64,000 nucleotides of DNA from assembly GCA_963696505.1 (NCBI GenBank), contig CAVOKN010000017.1:77199-141198 (forward strand). Direction: 5' to 3'. Positions 7,560 through 18,581 of this stretch are shown piece after piece. The notes under the pieces are model-generated. The model was not told the DNA's origin, made no database searches, and saw only the letters and a list, made by a program, of their open reading frames with translations. Position numbers and translations under genes: made by a program. Position 1 is the first letter of the stretch. Each line of letters begins with the position of its first letter. This DNA is from CAVOKN01 sp963696505. Lineage in GTDB: Bacteria > Pseudomonadota > Gammaproteobacteria > Burkholderiales > Rhodocyclaceae.

Positions 7560-9086
7560 ATGAGAAGAGTCTTTGCTGCACTGCTGGCGGCATGCGCCTT
7601 GGGCTTGGCGGGTGTCAGCCTGGCCCAGGACAAGCCGGCCGAGCCCGCGGCGCCCGCGGCAGGAATGTCCGGCATGGCGGGAATGGCCGCCGAGGCGCCG
7701 GCCCCCGCGCCGGCAGCACCGGCAGCCGCTGCTGCTGCACCAGCCGCCGAGGCGGCCCCTGCCGCCGCCGCGGCGCCGACACCCAACAAGGGCGACACGG
7801 CGTGGATGCTGGTGGCTACCGCGTTGGTGATCCTGATGACCATCCCCGGACTGGCGATGTTCTACGGCGGCCTGGTACGCTCGAAGAACATGCTGTCCGT
7901 GCTGATGCAGGTGTTCGTCGTTTTCTCGATGATGGTGCTGCTGTGGGCGATCTACGGCTACAGCGTCGCCTTCACCGAGGGCAATGCCTTCTTCGGCAGC
8001 CTCGACAAGTTGTTCCTCAAGGGCATCACGGTGGATAGCGTCGCCGCCACGTTCAGCAAGGGCGTGGTGATTCCTGAGTACGTCTACGTCGTGTTCCAGG
8101 CAACTTTCGCCGCCATCACCCCGGCGCTGATCGTCGGCGCCTTCGCCGAGCGCATCAAATTCTCGGCGGTGCTGCTGTTCATGCTGATCTGGTTCACCTT
8201 CTCGTACCTGCCGATGGCCCACATGGTGTGGTACTGGGCGGGCCCGGACGCCTACACCGACGCCGACGCCGGCGCGGCGGCGGCGGCCACCGCAGGCTTC
8301 CTGTTCCAGAAAGGCGCGCTGGACTTTGCCGGCGGCACGGTGGTGCACATCAACGCCGGCATAGCCGGCCTGATCGGCGCCTTCATGATCGGCAAGCGGG
8401 TCGGCTACGGCAAGGAATCGATGGCGCCCCATAGCCTCACTACCACCATGATCGGCGCCTCGCTGCTGTGGGTGGGCTGGTTCGGCTTCAACGCCGGCTC
8501 CAACCTGGAAGCCACAGGACTGGCCGGGATGGCCTTCGCCAACACCCTGTTCGCCACCGCTGCCGCGGCGCTGTCGTGGCTGCTGGCAGAGTGGATGATG
8601 AAGGGCAAGCCCTCGATGCTGGGTACCGCTTCCGGTGCCGTAGCCGGCCTGGTGGCGATAACCCCGGCCTGCGGCTTCGTCGGCCCGATGGGTGCGATCG
8701 TCATCGGCCTGGTGGCAGGCGTGCTCTGCCTGTGGGGCGTGAATGGCCTGAAGCGCCTGCTGGGTGCCGACGACGCGCTGGACGTGTTCGGCGTCCATGG
8801 CGTGGGCGGAATCGTCGGCGCCATCCTCACCGGCGTATTCGTCGCGCCGTCCCTCGGCGGAACGGGCGTATATGACTACGTGGCCAACAAGGTCGGCGAC
8901 TTCGACATGACAGCCCAGGTCATCAGCCAGCTCTGGGGTGTCGGCGTGGCGATCGTCTGGTCCGGCGTGGTCTCGCTCGTCGCCTACAAGATCGTCGATC
9001 TGGTGATCGGACTGCGGGTGCCGGAAGACGAGGAACGCGAGGGCCTGGACGTCACCTCCCACGGCGAATCGGCCTACCACTACTGA
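7560..9086 (+). CDS. amtB: ammonium transporter
   Basis: The product has 508 residues. The start at 7560 follows GGGAGCG, and MRRVFAALLAACALGLAGVSLAQ is a signal peptide. An unusual low-complexity Ala/Pro linker fills residues ~25-75, and the Amt/Rh domain begins at DTAWMLVATALVILMTIPGL. Family marks include AMFYGGLVRSKNML, MVWYWAGPDA, VVHINAGIAGLIGAFMIGKR (pore histidine), WVGWFGFNAGS and DVFGVHGVGGIVGAILTG (second pore histidine). AmtB is an inner-membrane trimer that conducts ammonium and is gated by GlnK, encoded just upstream. A strong terminator follows at 9114. The long Ala/Pro linker is typical of betaproteobacterial AmtB. Confidence 0.95.
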   Translation: MRRVFAALLAACALGLAGVSLAQDKPAEPAAPAAGMSGMAGMAAEAPAPAPAAPAAAAAAPAAEAAPAAAAAPTPNKGDTAWMLVATALVILMTIPGLAMFYGGLVRSKNMLSVLMQVFVVFSMMVLLWAIYGYSVAFTEGNAFFGSLDKLFLKGITVDSVAATFSKGVVIPEYVYVVFQATFAAITPALIVGAFAERIKFSAVLLFMLIWFTFSYLPMAHMVWYWAGPDAYTDADAGAAAAATAGFLFQKGALDFAGGTVVHINAGIAGLIGAFMIGKRVGYGKESMAPHSLTTTMIGASLLWVGWFGFNAGSNLEATGLAGMAFANTLFATAAAALSWLLAEWMMKGKPSMLGTASGAVAGLVAITPACGFVGPMGAIVIGLVAGVLCLWGVNGLKRLLGADDALDVFGVHGVGGIVGAILTGVFVAPSLGGTGVYDYVANKVGDFDMTAQVISQLWGVGVAIVWSGVVSLVAYKIVDLVIGLRVPEDEEREGLDVTSHGESAYHY

Positions 9087-9113
9087 TCCATCTCACTCCT
9101 CTTGAGACTCGTT

Positions 9114-9140
9114 CGGGCGCCTGCGGGCGCCCGTTTTTTT
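9114..9140 (+). terminator. intrinsic terminator of the amtB operon
   Basis: CGGGCGCC / GGCGCCCG forms an 8-bp GC stem around a TGCG loop and is followed directly by seven T residues. It lies 28 bp after the amtB stop. Confidence 0.92.
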
Positions 9141-9265
9141 CATTCAAACAGCTTATGCCCCTTGTGAAACATTTGCTTCAACTATTTGGGGTAAGCTGCT
9201 ATAGAGAATAGTGAAAATGCTCGTCCATTGCAGGCGGGCGCATCGAGATCCTAAGGAGGGGAAAA

Positions 9266-9409
9266 TTGGCCAGACTTACAGGAAGCTTGTTTGCCGTCGC
9301 TACCGTCGCGGCATTCGCCGCTCAGTTGCCGACACCCTATGTGCTGGCGGCCGCCGGGCTCGCCGCGGTGGCCTACGCGTTGCGGGCGCGCGATTCGGTG
9401 CAGCGCTGA
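9266..9409 (+). CDS. small hypothetical membrane protein (47 aa, TTG start)
   Basis: A near-ideal ribosome-binding site (TAAGGAGG) sits at 9252-9259, seven bases before a TTG that opens a 47-residue frame: MARLTGSLFAVATVAAFAAQ, then a second hydrophobic stretch VLAAAGLAAVAYALRARDSV. The composition suggests one or two short membrane helices with a basic C-terminus. No family is recognised. The strong Shine-Dalgarno is the main reason to accept it. It stands alone after the amtB terminator. Confidence 0.45.
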   Translation: MARLTGSLFAVATVAAFAAQLPTPYVLAAAGLAAVAYALRARDSVQR

Positions 9410-9698
9410 GTTCGCTCGGACGGCCAGCGGGACAGGCAGCAAACCGAGCGGAAACCGGGCCCGTGCGGGCCCCGACAGCAGGTGAGAAATCAGGCTTCGG
9501 CCGGCCGGGAAGCGCTCAAGCCCTACCGTCAACCGCGATGCCGATGGGCGTGGCGGCGTTGCGGGTCAGGCGGCCCGACCAGGACGATCTTCAGGATGGG
9601 GCGCCCGCGGGTTCCGATGACAGCGACGGACGCCTGTTCCGGCAAGGTGCCAGCGCCTGCCCGGGCAGCACCCAGACCGGTCGCGGGCTGCGGAGCGT

Positions 9699-9908
9699 TC
9701 ATGCAGTGCGGGCTAACAACACGTCATCCGACCCCACGGGCGCATCGGCTGCTGCCGTCTCGGCCAGTTCCCAGCCCATCACGAATCCCAGATGGTAGCG
9801 GCTGGCAATGCTGCCGGTTCTGCACAGTGTCTCAACGCGCGCCTCGGAATGGCGCGTCGCGGACTCGCCGGTCTCTGTTTCGACGGACCTTCCTGCGAAC
9901 ACATTCAT
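9699..9908 (-). CDS. hypothetical protein (69 aa)
   Basis: A 69-residue frame starts at the ATG complementary to 9906-9908, preceded by AAAGGAGATGCC, a good ribosome-binding site. The sequence begins MNVFAGRSVETETGESATR and includes SRYHLGFVMGWELAE; it has no membrane segment or known motif. It lies in a gene-poor stretch between amtB and the two-component system. The bases 9410-9698 on one side hold only a short GC hairpin (GGGCCC-GTGC-GGGCCC near 9457), and nothing was recognised in 9909-10125. Confidence 0.4.
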   Translation of the reverse strand: MNVFAGRSVETETGESATRHSEARVETLCRTGSIASRYHLGFVMGWELAETAAADAPVGSDDVLLARTA

Positions 9909-10125
9909 GGCATCTCCTTTGATCAGCTTCGATCTCCAGCCTCGGTGGCGGAGGTCTCGTCGCGCCTGCAATTCAACCGAGAAAGGCAGTTCACGACCCA
10001 ACGCAAAGCTGCGAAGCCTCACGCCGCAGTGCAGTATCTGACCGCCCCGGGTCGGGGTATATACGTGCGAGCACCTATGCAGTGCCTGGCGAGGGAATGT
10101 CGGGGAGAGCGATGTGCCCCCGAGT

Positions 10126-10785
10126 TCAAGCGTCTGGAGGCTGGGAATCCGGACCTGCCGGCAGCTCGACGCCGTTCATAGCGAGGCCGCCGTCCGCGGC
10201 AAGCTCGGCGAGTTCCAACAGGTTGGCGGCACCCGTCTTGTGAAGAATGCGCGAGCGGTGGATTTCGACGGTACGGTGACTGATGCCGAGGCGCTGGGCA
10301 ATCACCTTGTTTGCGCGTCCGGCCGCGGCGAGCGCGAGGATCTCGCGCTCGCGCGGCGTGAGCCGCAGCAGCCGCTGGCGCCGGTCCGCCACGGCTGCCT
10401 GCTTGGCCAGCGCGGCGATGTCGCGGTCGAGGGCGGCCTGCACCCGTTGCAGCAGCTCGGCGGGCTGCACCGGCTTGGTCAGGAAATCCACTGCCCCGGC
10501 CTTCATGGCGCGCACGGTCATCGGGATGTCGCCGTGGGCCGTGACAAAGATGATGGACAGGTGGCTCCCCCGCTCGTTGAGCGCCGCCTGCAGGTCGGGA
10601 CCGCTCATGCCGCCCATGCGCACGTCCAGCACCAGGCAGCCGGCCCGGTCCGGCCGGTAGGTTGCAAGGAAGGACTCGGCGCTGCCGTGGCACTCGACTT
10701 CAAGGCCGGCGGTCTCGCACAGCAGGGCAAGGCCGTCGCGCACGGCCGCGTCGTCGTCGACGATGAAAACGATCGGCCGGGTCAC
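10126..10785 (-). CDS. FixJ/LuxR-type response regulator
   Basis: This 219-residue regulator starts with GTG at 10785, whose GTGA overlaps the stop of the histidine kinase gene. The receiver domain has the acidic pocket D10-D12, the phosphoacceptor D54 in LVLDVRMGG, the switch threonine in FVTAHGD and the lysine in DFLTKPVQP. The output domain is a LuxR/GerE helix-turn-helix: LTPREREILALAAAGRANKV and LGISHRTVEIHRSRILHKTG, which also marks the FixJ/TtrR subfamily. It should bind DNA as a phosphorylated dimer. Its target genes are not evident. The 5' overlap with the kinase and with yheS upstream means the three are probably read from one transcript. Confidence 0.9.
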   Translation of the reverse strand: MTRPIVFIVDDDAAVRDGLALLCETAGLEVECHGSAESFLATYRPDRAGCLVLDVRMGGMSGPDLQAALNERGSHLSIIFVTAHGDIPMTVRAMKAGAVDFLTKPVQPAELLQRVQAALDRDIAALAKQAAVADRRQRLLRLTPREREILALAAAGRANKVIAQRLGISHRTVEIHRSRILHKTGAANLLELAELAADGGLAMNGVELPAGPDSQPPDA

Positions 10786-12871
10786 GTCGCGAAGGGCAGC
10801 GTCAGGTGGAAGCTGGCCCCGGAGCCAGGCTCCGACTCGCACCACAGTCGCCCGCCGTGGGCGTCGACGATGGCACGGCTGATGGCGAGGCCCATGCCCA
10901 GTCCGCTGGGCTTGGTGGTGAAGAACGGATCGAAGATGCGGCGCATGGCCGCAGCATCGAGCCCGGGACCGTCGTCGCGCACGATGACCTCGGCCATGTG
11001 TGCATCGGCGCTGGCACCGGCGGTGACGGTGATGCACCCCGAGCGATTGACGCTGCCTTCAAGGGCTTCGATGCCGTTCTCGATCAAGTTGACCAGCACC
11101 TTTTCGATCTGCAGCCGGTTCGCCTTGACCGGCGCCAGGTCGGGATCGAGCTCAAGCCGCAAGTCGAGCTTGCTCGGATGGTTGGTCCGAACCCGCTCCG
11201 CGGCGGCGCGAACGATGTCGATGAGGGCCACGTTCGCGGTCTGGACTTCGCCCTTCCTGAGGAACTCCAGGAGTTCGCGGGCGACGCGCCCCGCGCGCTG
11301 AGCCTGCTGGGCACCGCTTTCCAGCGCATGCTCAAGCCGGCCGGGCTGGGGATTGCCGGCCCGCAGCAGCCGCAGCGCGGCCTCGGTGTAGGTTGCGAGA
11401 GCCGTGAGCGGCTGGTTCAGCTCGTGGGCGATGGCAGCGACAGTCTGGCTGGCAACATGGCGACGCGTGACCTGTTCGAGTTCGTCGTTCAGCGCCCGCA
11501 GCGCCCCCTCGGCGCGCCGGCGTTCGGTCATGTCGACAAAGGCGGCCAGCACGCCGTCTTCGACGCGGATGCCCGAGATCTGTACCACACGCTGCGAACC
11601 GTTGCGGCATGTCACACGGTACTCGTTGGGCTCGATGTCGCCGCCGGCGGTCTCGGCACGCTGCACGGCGGCGCTCCAGCCCGCCACCACCTGGGCGCTG
11701 TAGTCCGGATCGGGGTAGGCCAGCCCCCACCAATGGTCGATGGTGGGGATTTCCACCGGCGTGTAGCCGAACAACTTCTCGAAGCGCGCGTTGACCGCCA
11801 CGATGACCCCGTCGCCGCGCACATGACCCATGGCCAGGGGAGCGTCCTGAAACAGGCGCCGGAAGCGTGCTTCGCTCTCGCGCAGACTGTTCACCGCGCC
11901 GTCGAGCCGCTGCTTGGCCGCGCGAATTTCGGCGATGTCCGGGTCCGGCGCTGCGTGGTCGGACCCCTCGGCGAGGGAAGCCACGGCCCGCGTAAGCCGC
12001 CGACTGGCCAAACGGCCTCCCACCACGCCGGCCAGGGTGGCACCCAGCAGACCGATGCCGAACGCCATGACTGCGGCGTAGAGCGGCGCCCGATGTACGT
12101 GGTGCGGAATCTCCACCACCACCGACCACGGCGCAACCTCCGACCTGGCCACGAAGCGACCGTCGGGCCGGACGTCCCGGGCCGCGTCGAACGCTGGCGG
12201 CGCGCGGCGGGCGATCACCTCGCCGCTGCCATCGATCACGCTCATCGCCCAGCCTGGCGGCAGCGCCATCTGATCCAGCCGCCCCTGGAACTGGTGTGCT
12301 TCGGGCGTGGCCAGCAGCACGACTTTGGCCGCGCCGTCGCGCAGGACCGGCACGGCGATGGCGACCAGCCGTTCCTTTGCCACAGGGCCCATGAAGCTGT
12401 CGCCCACTGCGGGCCGGCCCGTGGCAAGGGCATCGGTCGCTGCGGCGTGGCCGTTGGGCTGCGGCAGCGGCGGCAACACGCTGCCATAGGGCGCACGGGT
12501 GTTGAACAACATGCGCATCGGATCCCCGGCGTCGGCCAGGATGACGTGGCTGCCGAAGATCTCCTCGAACCTCTGAGCTTCGCGGTAGAGATCCGGCCAA
12601 CGCTTGGGATCATCCAGCAGCGGCGAGCCGGCCATCATCTTCAGGGCGCGGATCTGGGCATTCAGGCGCTGATCGACGCTGATGGCATAGCTGCGCGCGA
12701 GGCTCGCCGCTCCCTCGTCGCGAAGCTCCTCGCTCGTGTGCACGTTCTGGTAGGCCAGCCACGCCGCCACCACCAGCAGTGGCAGCAGGCACAGCCAGAT
12801 CAGCCGGGCGAGGAAGGCCTTGAGCGGCACGCTGGCGACAGGTCTGGGCGCCTTCGCCGTGGGCACCGGAA

Positions 12872-12875
<4 letters not shown>
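10782..12875 (-). CDS. sensor histidine kinase with periplasmic sensor and PAS domain
   Basis: This kinase has about 697 residues. A membrane helix at ~20-42 (LIWLCLLPLLVVAAWLAY) and another at ~265-290 bracket a periplasmic Cache-like sensor. A PAS domain with MTERRRAE at its end covers ~330-455. The HisKA H-box is IAHELNQPLTAL at ~485. The ATPase domain has LVNLIENGIEAL (N box), VRDDGPGLD and GLGMGLAISRAIV. This H-box form and the FixJ-type partner place it in the HPK4 group with FixL, TtrS and DctB. The start is taken at GTG 12875 because its GTGA overlaps the yheS stop; a TTG at 12893 with GGAG upstream is an alternative. The signal sensed is unknown; small carboxylates are common ligands of this sensor fold. 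Confidence 0.88.
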
Positions 12876-14773
<1,898 letters not shown>

Positions 14774-14842
14774 GGCAAGCGCTCGGGCGGCATCCCGCGT
14801 CGAAAAGGCGCTATTGTAGGGGGCCGGTTCGATCCTTTTCCC

Positions 14843-15517
14843 ATGTCCAGCGCTTTTTCCCGACTGACTCCCGGCCTGCTCGCTGCCCTGGCCCTGTCGG
14901 CTGCTCCGCAGCCGGCCACGGCCGCCGAGGCCGATCTTGCCGAGCGCGCCAAGCGTTTGCGCGCCGAAGCCAAGGAGCTGCGCAGCGCCGCGGACCGGCA
15001 ACGCGTCGAGACTGAAACGGCGTGCCAGCGCAAGTTTCTGGTCGCCTCCTGCGTCGAAGACGCGCGTCGGGAGCATGTCCGGGCCATCGAAGAGGCGCGC
15101 AGCCGCGAGATCGAGGCAGCGGGCATAGAGCAGGATCTGCGCCGCGAACAGCAGGCCAGGGACCAGGCGGAACGGGAACGGCGTGCTGCGGAAAAGCGCG
15201 ACGCGGCGGCGCGCGGCCAGGCCGAAGTGGAGGGCGAGCGCGAGCGGGCTGCCGAAACCGATGCCGAAAACGCCCGGCGGCGAGCCGAAGGCGAGACGCG
15301 CGGGGCAGCCGAAGCGGCCGAGCGTCAACGCAAGGACGCGGAAAAGGCCCAGGCCCGCGCCAAGCGCGTCGAGGAAGCGAAGGCCCGGGCAGACGCGGCC
15401 GAACGCCAGCGCGCCGAGATCGACCGTCGCAAGGCCGAGAAGGAAATCAAGCGCGCCCACGAAGCATCCGCCCCGCCACCGGCAAAGCCGGTACTCCCGC
15501 CTTTGCCGGGCGGTTGA
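14843..15517 (+). CDS. exported coiled-coil protein, unknown function
   Basis: This 224-residue protein starts with a signal peptide (MSSAFSRLTPGLLAALALSA ... ATAAEA). The rest is almost wholly charged helix rich in Glu, Arg, Ala and Lys, with a pair of cysteines (ETACQRKFLVASCVED) early on and a proline-rich tail (PPPAKPVLPPLPGG). It is expected to be a periplasmic coiled coil. It resembles hypothetical proteins of betaproteobacteria but no function is recognised. It is divergent from yheS, with 69 bp between starts, so the two share a promoter region. Confidence 0.7.
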   Translation: MSSAFSRLTPGLLAALALSAAPQPATAAEADLAERAKRLRAEAKELRSAADRQRVETETACQRKFLVASCVEDARREHVRAIEEARSREIEAAGIEQDLRREQQARDQAERERRAAEKRDAAARGQAEVEGERERAAETDAENARRRAEGETRGAAEAAERQRKDAEKAQARAKRVEEAKARADAAERQRAEIDRRKAEKEIKRAHEASAPPPAKPVLPPLPGG

Positions 15518-15577
15518 AGCAGGTGGCCACTGCCCCAATAATCTGATGCCTGTCTCCAACCAGCGGTATCGCGCACC

Positions 15578-15970
15578 ATGTCTGCCTTCGCTTACCTCAT
15601 CGTCGCCATCGTCGGCCTGTTCCTGCTGATGCAGATCATTCCCCTGATCCGCGCCCGGCAGGCCCGCGGCAAGGCAGTTCCGGAACTCGATGCCCTGCTC
15701 ACCGATGCCCAGCGGGGGCAGCCGCGGCTGCTGGTCTACTTCTGGAGCCCGGCCTGCGGCATGTGCCGGCCGATGACGCCGGTGATCGACAAGCTGGCGG
15801 CAGAGCAGGCAAACGTAGTGAAGGTGAATGTGGCCGAAACCACCGAACTGGCGCGGCGCGTCGGCATCATGGGCACACCCTCGCTGGCGCTGATCGAGGG
15901 TGGCACTGTGAGCAAGGTGATGGTCGGCGCCCGCAGCGAACACCAGATCCGCGCGCTGTTGGCGGCCTGA
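15578..15970 (+). CDS. membrane-anchored thioredoxin-like protein
   Basis: The protein has 130 residues: an N-terminal membrane helix (~5-24, AYLIVAIVGLFLLMQIIPLI) followed by a thioredoxin fold. The redox motif is C60-G-M-C63 in FWSPACGMCRPMTPVI, and the cis-proline loop is GIMGTPSLALIEGG. The GM between the cysteines differs from the GP of thioredoxin. The N-in anchor and positive RARQAR after the helix would place the domain in the cytoplasm; a periplasmic location cannot be excluded. The DNA methylase gene begins one base after its stop. Confidence 0.83.
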   Translation: MSAFAYLIVAIVGLFLLMQIIPLIRARQARGKAVPELDALLTDAQRGQPRLLVYFWSPACGMCRPMTPVIDKLAAEQANVVKVNVAETTELARRVGIMGTPSLALIEGGTVSKVMVGARSEHQIRALLAA

Positions 15971-15971
15971 A

Positions 15972-17189
15972 TTGGGCGCCGCCACACAAATCGCGAAGGC
16001 CGAGCGCGATGTCGCCGGCCTGGGCCAGGTGTTCACGCCGCCGGCCGTGGTCGAGGCGATGCTGCGGCTGCGCAAGCGGTCGGGACGGGTGCTGGAGCCC
16101 TCCTGCGGTGACGGCGCCTTCTCGTCCCGGCTGCCCGGCTGTGTCGCCATCGAGGCCGATGCGAGCCACGCGCCGCCCGGCGCCCTGGTGCAGGACTTCT
16201 TCACCTATCCGGCCGCCGAGCGCTTCGACACCGTCATCGGCAATCCGCCCTATGTGCGCTTCCAGGACATCGCCCCGCGCACCCGGCTTCACCTGCCGCT
16301 CCACGGTTTCGACGGGCGCAGCAACCTTTATCTGTTCTTCATCGAGAAGTGCCTGCGCCACCTCGCCCCCGGCGGCGAGCTGATCTTCATCACGCCGCGC
16401 GACTTCCTCAAGACCACGTCCAGCGTAAAGCTCAACGCCTGGCTCTACGAGCAGGGCACCATCACCGACTACATCGAGCTGGGTGATGCCCGCGTGTTCG
16501 ACGGTGCGCTGCCCAACTGCGCCATCTGGCGCTTCGAGCGCGACGACTTTTCGCGCCGCACGCGCTATGCGGAAGTCGGCGTTGGCAAGCCGCTGGCCGA
16601 GACCCTTGCGGCGCCGCCGTGGGCGGAACGCGAGTTCGTCGAGAGCGCCGGCCACCTGCTGTTTACTCGCTGCCACTATCCGCTGCGCTTTTCCGCTCGG
16701 TTCTTCGTCAAGGTCGGCGCAGTTTCGGGCGACGACGAGGTGTTCACCAACGATGAACACGGCGACATCGATTTCGTCTGCTCGCGCACCGCCTCCACGG
16801 GGGAGCTGCGGCGCATGATCTACAACCGGCGCATTCCCTACCTGGAACAGTTCAAACAGCGCCTGCTGGCGCGCCGCATCCGCCCCTTCGACGAGTCCAA
16901 CTGGTGGCAGTGGGGCCGCGGCTACTACCTTTCTGACCAGCCACGCATATATGTAAATGGCCGCACACGCAACGAACGGCCGTTCTTCGTCCATCCCAAC
17001 ATCCACTACGACGGCTCGGTGCTGGCGGTCTTCCCCAGACATGCGGGGCAGGACGTGCACGAGCTGTGCAAGCAACTGAACGATGTCGATTGGGCCGATC
17101 TCGGCTTCGTCGTTGACGGCCGCCATATCTTTTCCCAGCGCAGCCTGGAAAACGCGCCCCTGCCGGAGAGCTTCCGCCGCTTGCCGTAG
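15972..17189 (+). CDS. N6-adenine DNA methyltransferase, apparently orphan
   Basis: The enzyme has 405 residues. Motif I is VLEPSCGDGAF (~40-50), the catalytic motif IV is NPPY at 91-94, and FTPPAVVEAML near residue 21 is the motif X usual in gamma-class (TaqI/Eco57I-like) adenine methylases. The ~200-residue C-terminal part resembles a target-recognition domain. No endonuclease gene is adjacent. The TTG at 15972 is the start, one base after the thioredoxin stop, so translation is probably coupled. It precedes gshA by 111 bp. A housekeeping or phase-like epigenetic role is possible. Confidence 0.8.
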   Translation: MGAATQIAKAERDVAGLGQVFTPPAVVEAMLRLRKRSGRVLEPSCGDGAFSSRLPGCVAIEADASHAPPGALVQDFFTYPAAERFDTVIGNPPYVRFQDIAPRTRLHLPLHGFDGRSNLYLFFIEKCLRHLAPGGELIFITPRDFLKTTSSVKLNAWLYEQGTITDYIELGDARVFDGALPNCAIWRFERDDFSRRTRYAEVGVGKPLAETLAAPPWAEREFVESAGHLLFTRCHYPLRFSARFFVKVGAVSGDDEVFTNDEHGDIDFVCSRTASTGELRRMIYNRRIPYLEQFKQRLLARRIRPFDESNWWQWGRGYYLSDQPRIYVNGRTRNERPFFVHPNIHYDGSVLAVFPRHAGQDVHELCKQLNDVDWADLGFVVDGRHIFSQRSLENAPLPESFRRLP

Positions 17190-17211
17190 GGCGCGCCATG
17201 CGCGGCGCAGC
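17186..17211. repeat. REP-like element, TAGGGCGCGCC family
   Basis: CGTAGGGCGCGCCATGCGCG covers the stop codon of the methyltransferase gene. The same core recurs at 25241 and, inverted, at 56909, and a variant lies at 53309-53356. All four are at gene ends or in spacers. Confidence 0.5.
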
Positions 17212-17300
17212 GAAACCGGCCGGCAACGGGCTTGGTGTAAGATTCCTCGCACTCCTGCGGCTTGTTCGCATTCTGCCGCCATCCGCACTCCCTGCCGCCC

Positions 17301-18581
17301 ATGGTCCCTCATCTCACCACCGCGCTCACCGGCCCTCTGCTCGAACTGGAAAAGCGCTTCCTCGATGCCAGCACCGCGGTCGAGCACTGGTTCCGCAGCA
17401 AATGGCTGGAGCACACGCCGCCGTTCTACGCCTCGGTGGACCTGCGCAATTCCGGCTTCAAGCTGGCGCCGGTGGACACCAACCTGTTCCCCGGCGGTTT
17501 CAACAACCTGAATCCGGCCTTCCTGCCGTTGTGCGTGCAGGCGGCGATGGGGGCGATCGAGAAGATCTGTCCCGAGGCCAAGCATTTCCTCGTCATACCC
17601 GAGAACCACACCCGCAACCAGTTCTACCTGCAGAACGTGGCGGCGCTGGCGACGATCCTGCACCACTCGGGGCTCAACGTGCGCATCGGCAGCCTGCTGC
17701 CGGAGATCACGGCGCCCACCACGCTCGACCTCGCCGATGGCCAGACGCTGACTCTGGAGCCGCTGGTGCGCCGGGGCCGCCGCCTCGGGCTGGCTGACTT
17801 TGACCCCTGCACCGTCCTGCTCAACAACGACCTCTCGGCCGGCGTGCCGGAAATCCTCAAGGGCTTGAACGAGCAGTTCGTCATTCCGCCGCTGCACGCG
17901 GGTTGGGCCACAAGGCGCAAGTCGCGCCACTTCGCCGCCTACCACGAGGTCACCCGCGACTTCGCCTCGGTGCTGAGCATAGATCCCTGGCTGATCGACC
18001 CGGAGTTCGACGTCTGCGGCGAAGTCAACTTCCAGGAGCGGCGCGGCGAAGAGTGCCTCGCCGCCAAGGTGGACGAGGTGCTGACGCGAATCCGCGTCAA
18101 GTACCGCGAGTACGGCGTCAGCGAGAATCCCTTCGTCATCGTCAAGGCGGACGCCGGCACCTACGGCATGGGCATCATGACAGTGCGCGACGCCTCCGAG
18201 GTGGTGGGCCTGAACCGCAAGCAGCGCAACAAGATGGCGGTGGTGAAGGAAGGGCTGGAGGTGAGCGAGGTGATCATCCAGGAGGGGGTGCACACCTTCG
18301 AGACCATCGAATCGGCAGTCGCCGAGCCGGTGGTCTACATGATCGACCGCTACGTCGTCGGCGGCTTCTACCGCGTGCACAGCGCCCGCGGCCGCGAGGA
18401 GAATCTCAACGCGCCCGGCATGCACTTCAAGCCGCTCGCCTTCGACACCGCCTGCTCGCTGCCCAATCCGGGAGCGAATCCCGACGCCCCGCCCAACCGT
18501 TTCTTCGCCTATGGCGTGATCGCGCGCCTGGCGCTGCTCGCGGCCTCGCTGGAACTGGAACGTAGCGGCCCCGACGCATGA
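17301..18581 (+). CDS. gshA: glutamate--cysteine ligase (proteobacterial GshA)
   Basis: This 426-residue enzyme makes gamma-glutamylcysteine from glutamate, cysteine and ATP, the first step of glutathione synthesis in the cytosol. It belongs to the Acidithiobacillus/betaproteobacterial class, unrelated in sequence to E. coli GshA. Seen in the sequence are VDLRNSGFKLAPVDTNLFPG, HFLVIPENHTRNQFYLQNV, FVIVKADAGTYGMGIMTVRD (ATP-grasp-like loop) and GGFYRVHSARGREENLNAPG. The start ATG at 17301 is chosen over one at 17262 because homologues begin at MVPHLTTALTGPLLELE. gshB follows with an ATGA overlap. Confidence 0.92.
   Translation: MVPHLTTALTGPLLELEKRFLDASTAVEHWFRSKWLEHTPPFYASVDLRNSGFKLAPVDTNLFPGGFNNLNPAFLPLCVQAAMGAIEKICPEAKHFLVIPENHTRNQFYLQNVAALATILHHSGLNVRIGSLLPEITAPTTLDLADGQTLTLEPLVRRGRRLGLADFDPCTVLLNNDLSAGVPEILKGLNEQFVIPPLHAGWATRRKSRHFAAYHEVTRDFASVLSIDPWLIDPEFDVCGEVNFQERRGEECLAAKVDEVLTRIRVKYREYGVSENPFVIVKADAGTYGMGIMTVRDASEVVGLNRKQRNKMAVVKEGLEVSEVIIQEGVHTFETIESAVAEPVVYMIDRYVVGGFYRVHSARGREENLNAPGMHFKPLAFDTACSLPNPGANPDAPPNRFFAYGVIARLALLAASLELERSGPDA

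Noticed and set aside
7209..9086. A natural GlnK-AmtB fusion protein
   Set aside because: The fused frame exists only because of a one-base shift in glnK; the true C-terminal half of GlnK is in another frame with its own stop at 7548, and amtB has its own ribosome-binding site and signal peptide.
9455..9475. GGGCCC-GTGC-GGGCCC hairpin as a terminator
   Set aside because: No T run follows on either strand and no gene ends close by; kept only as a note in the neighbouring entry.
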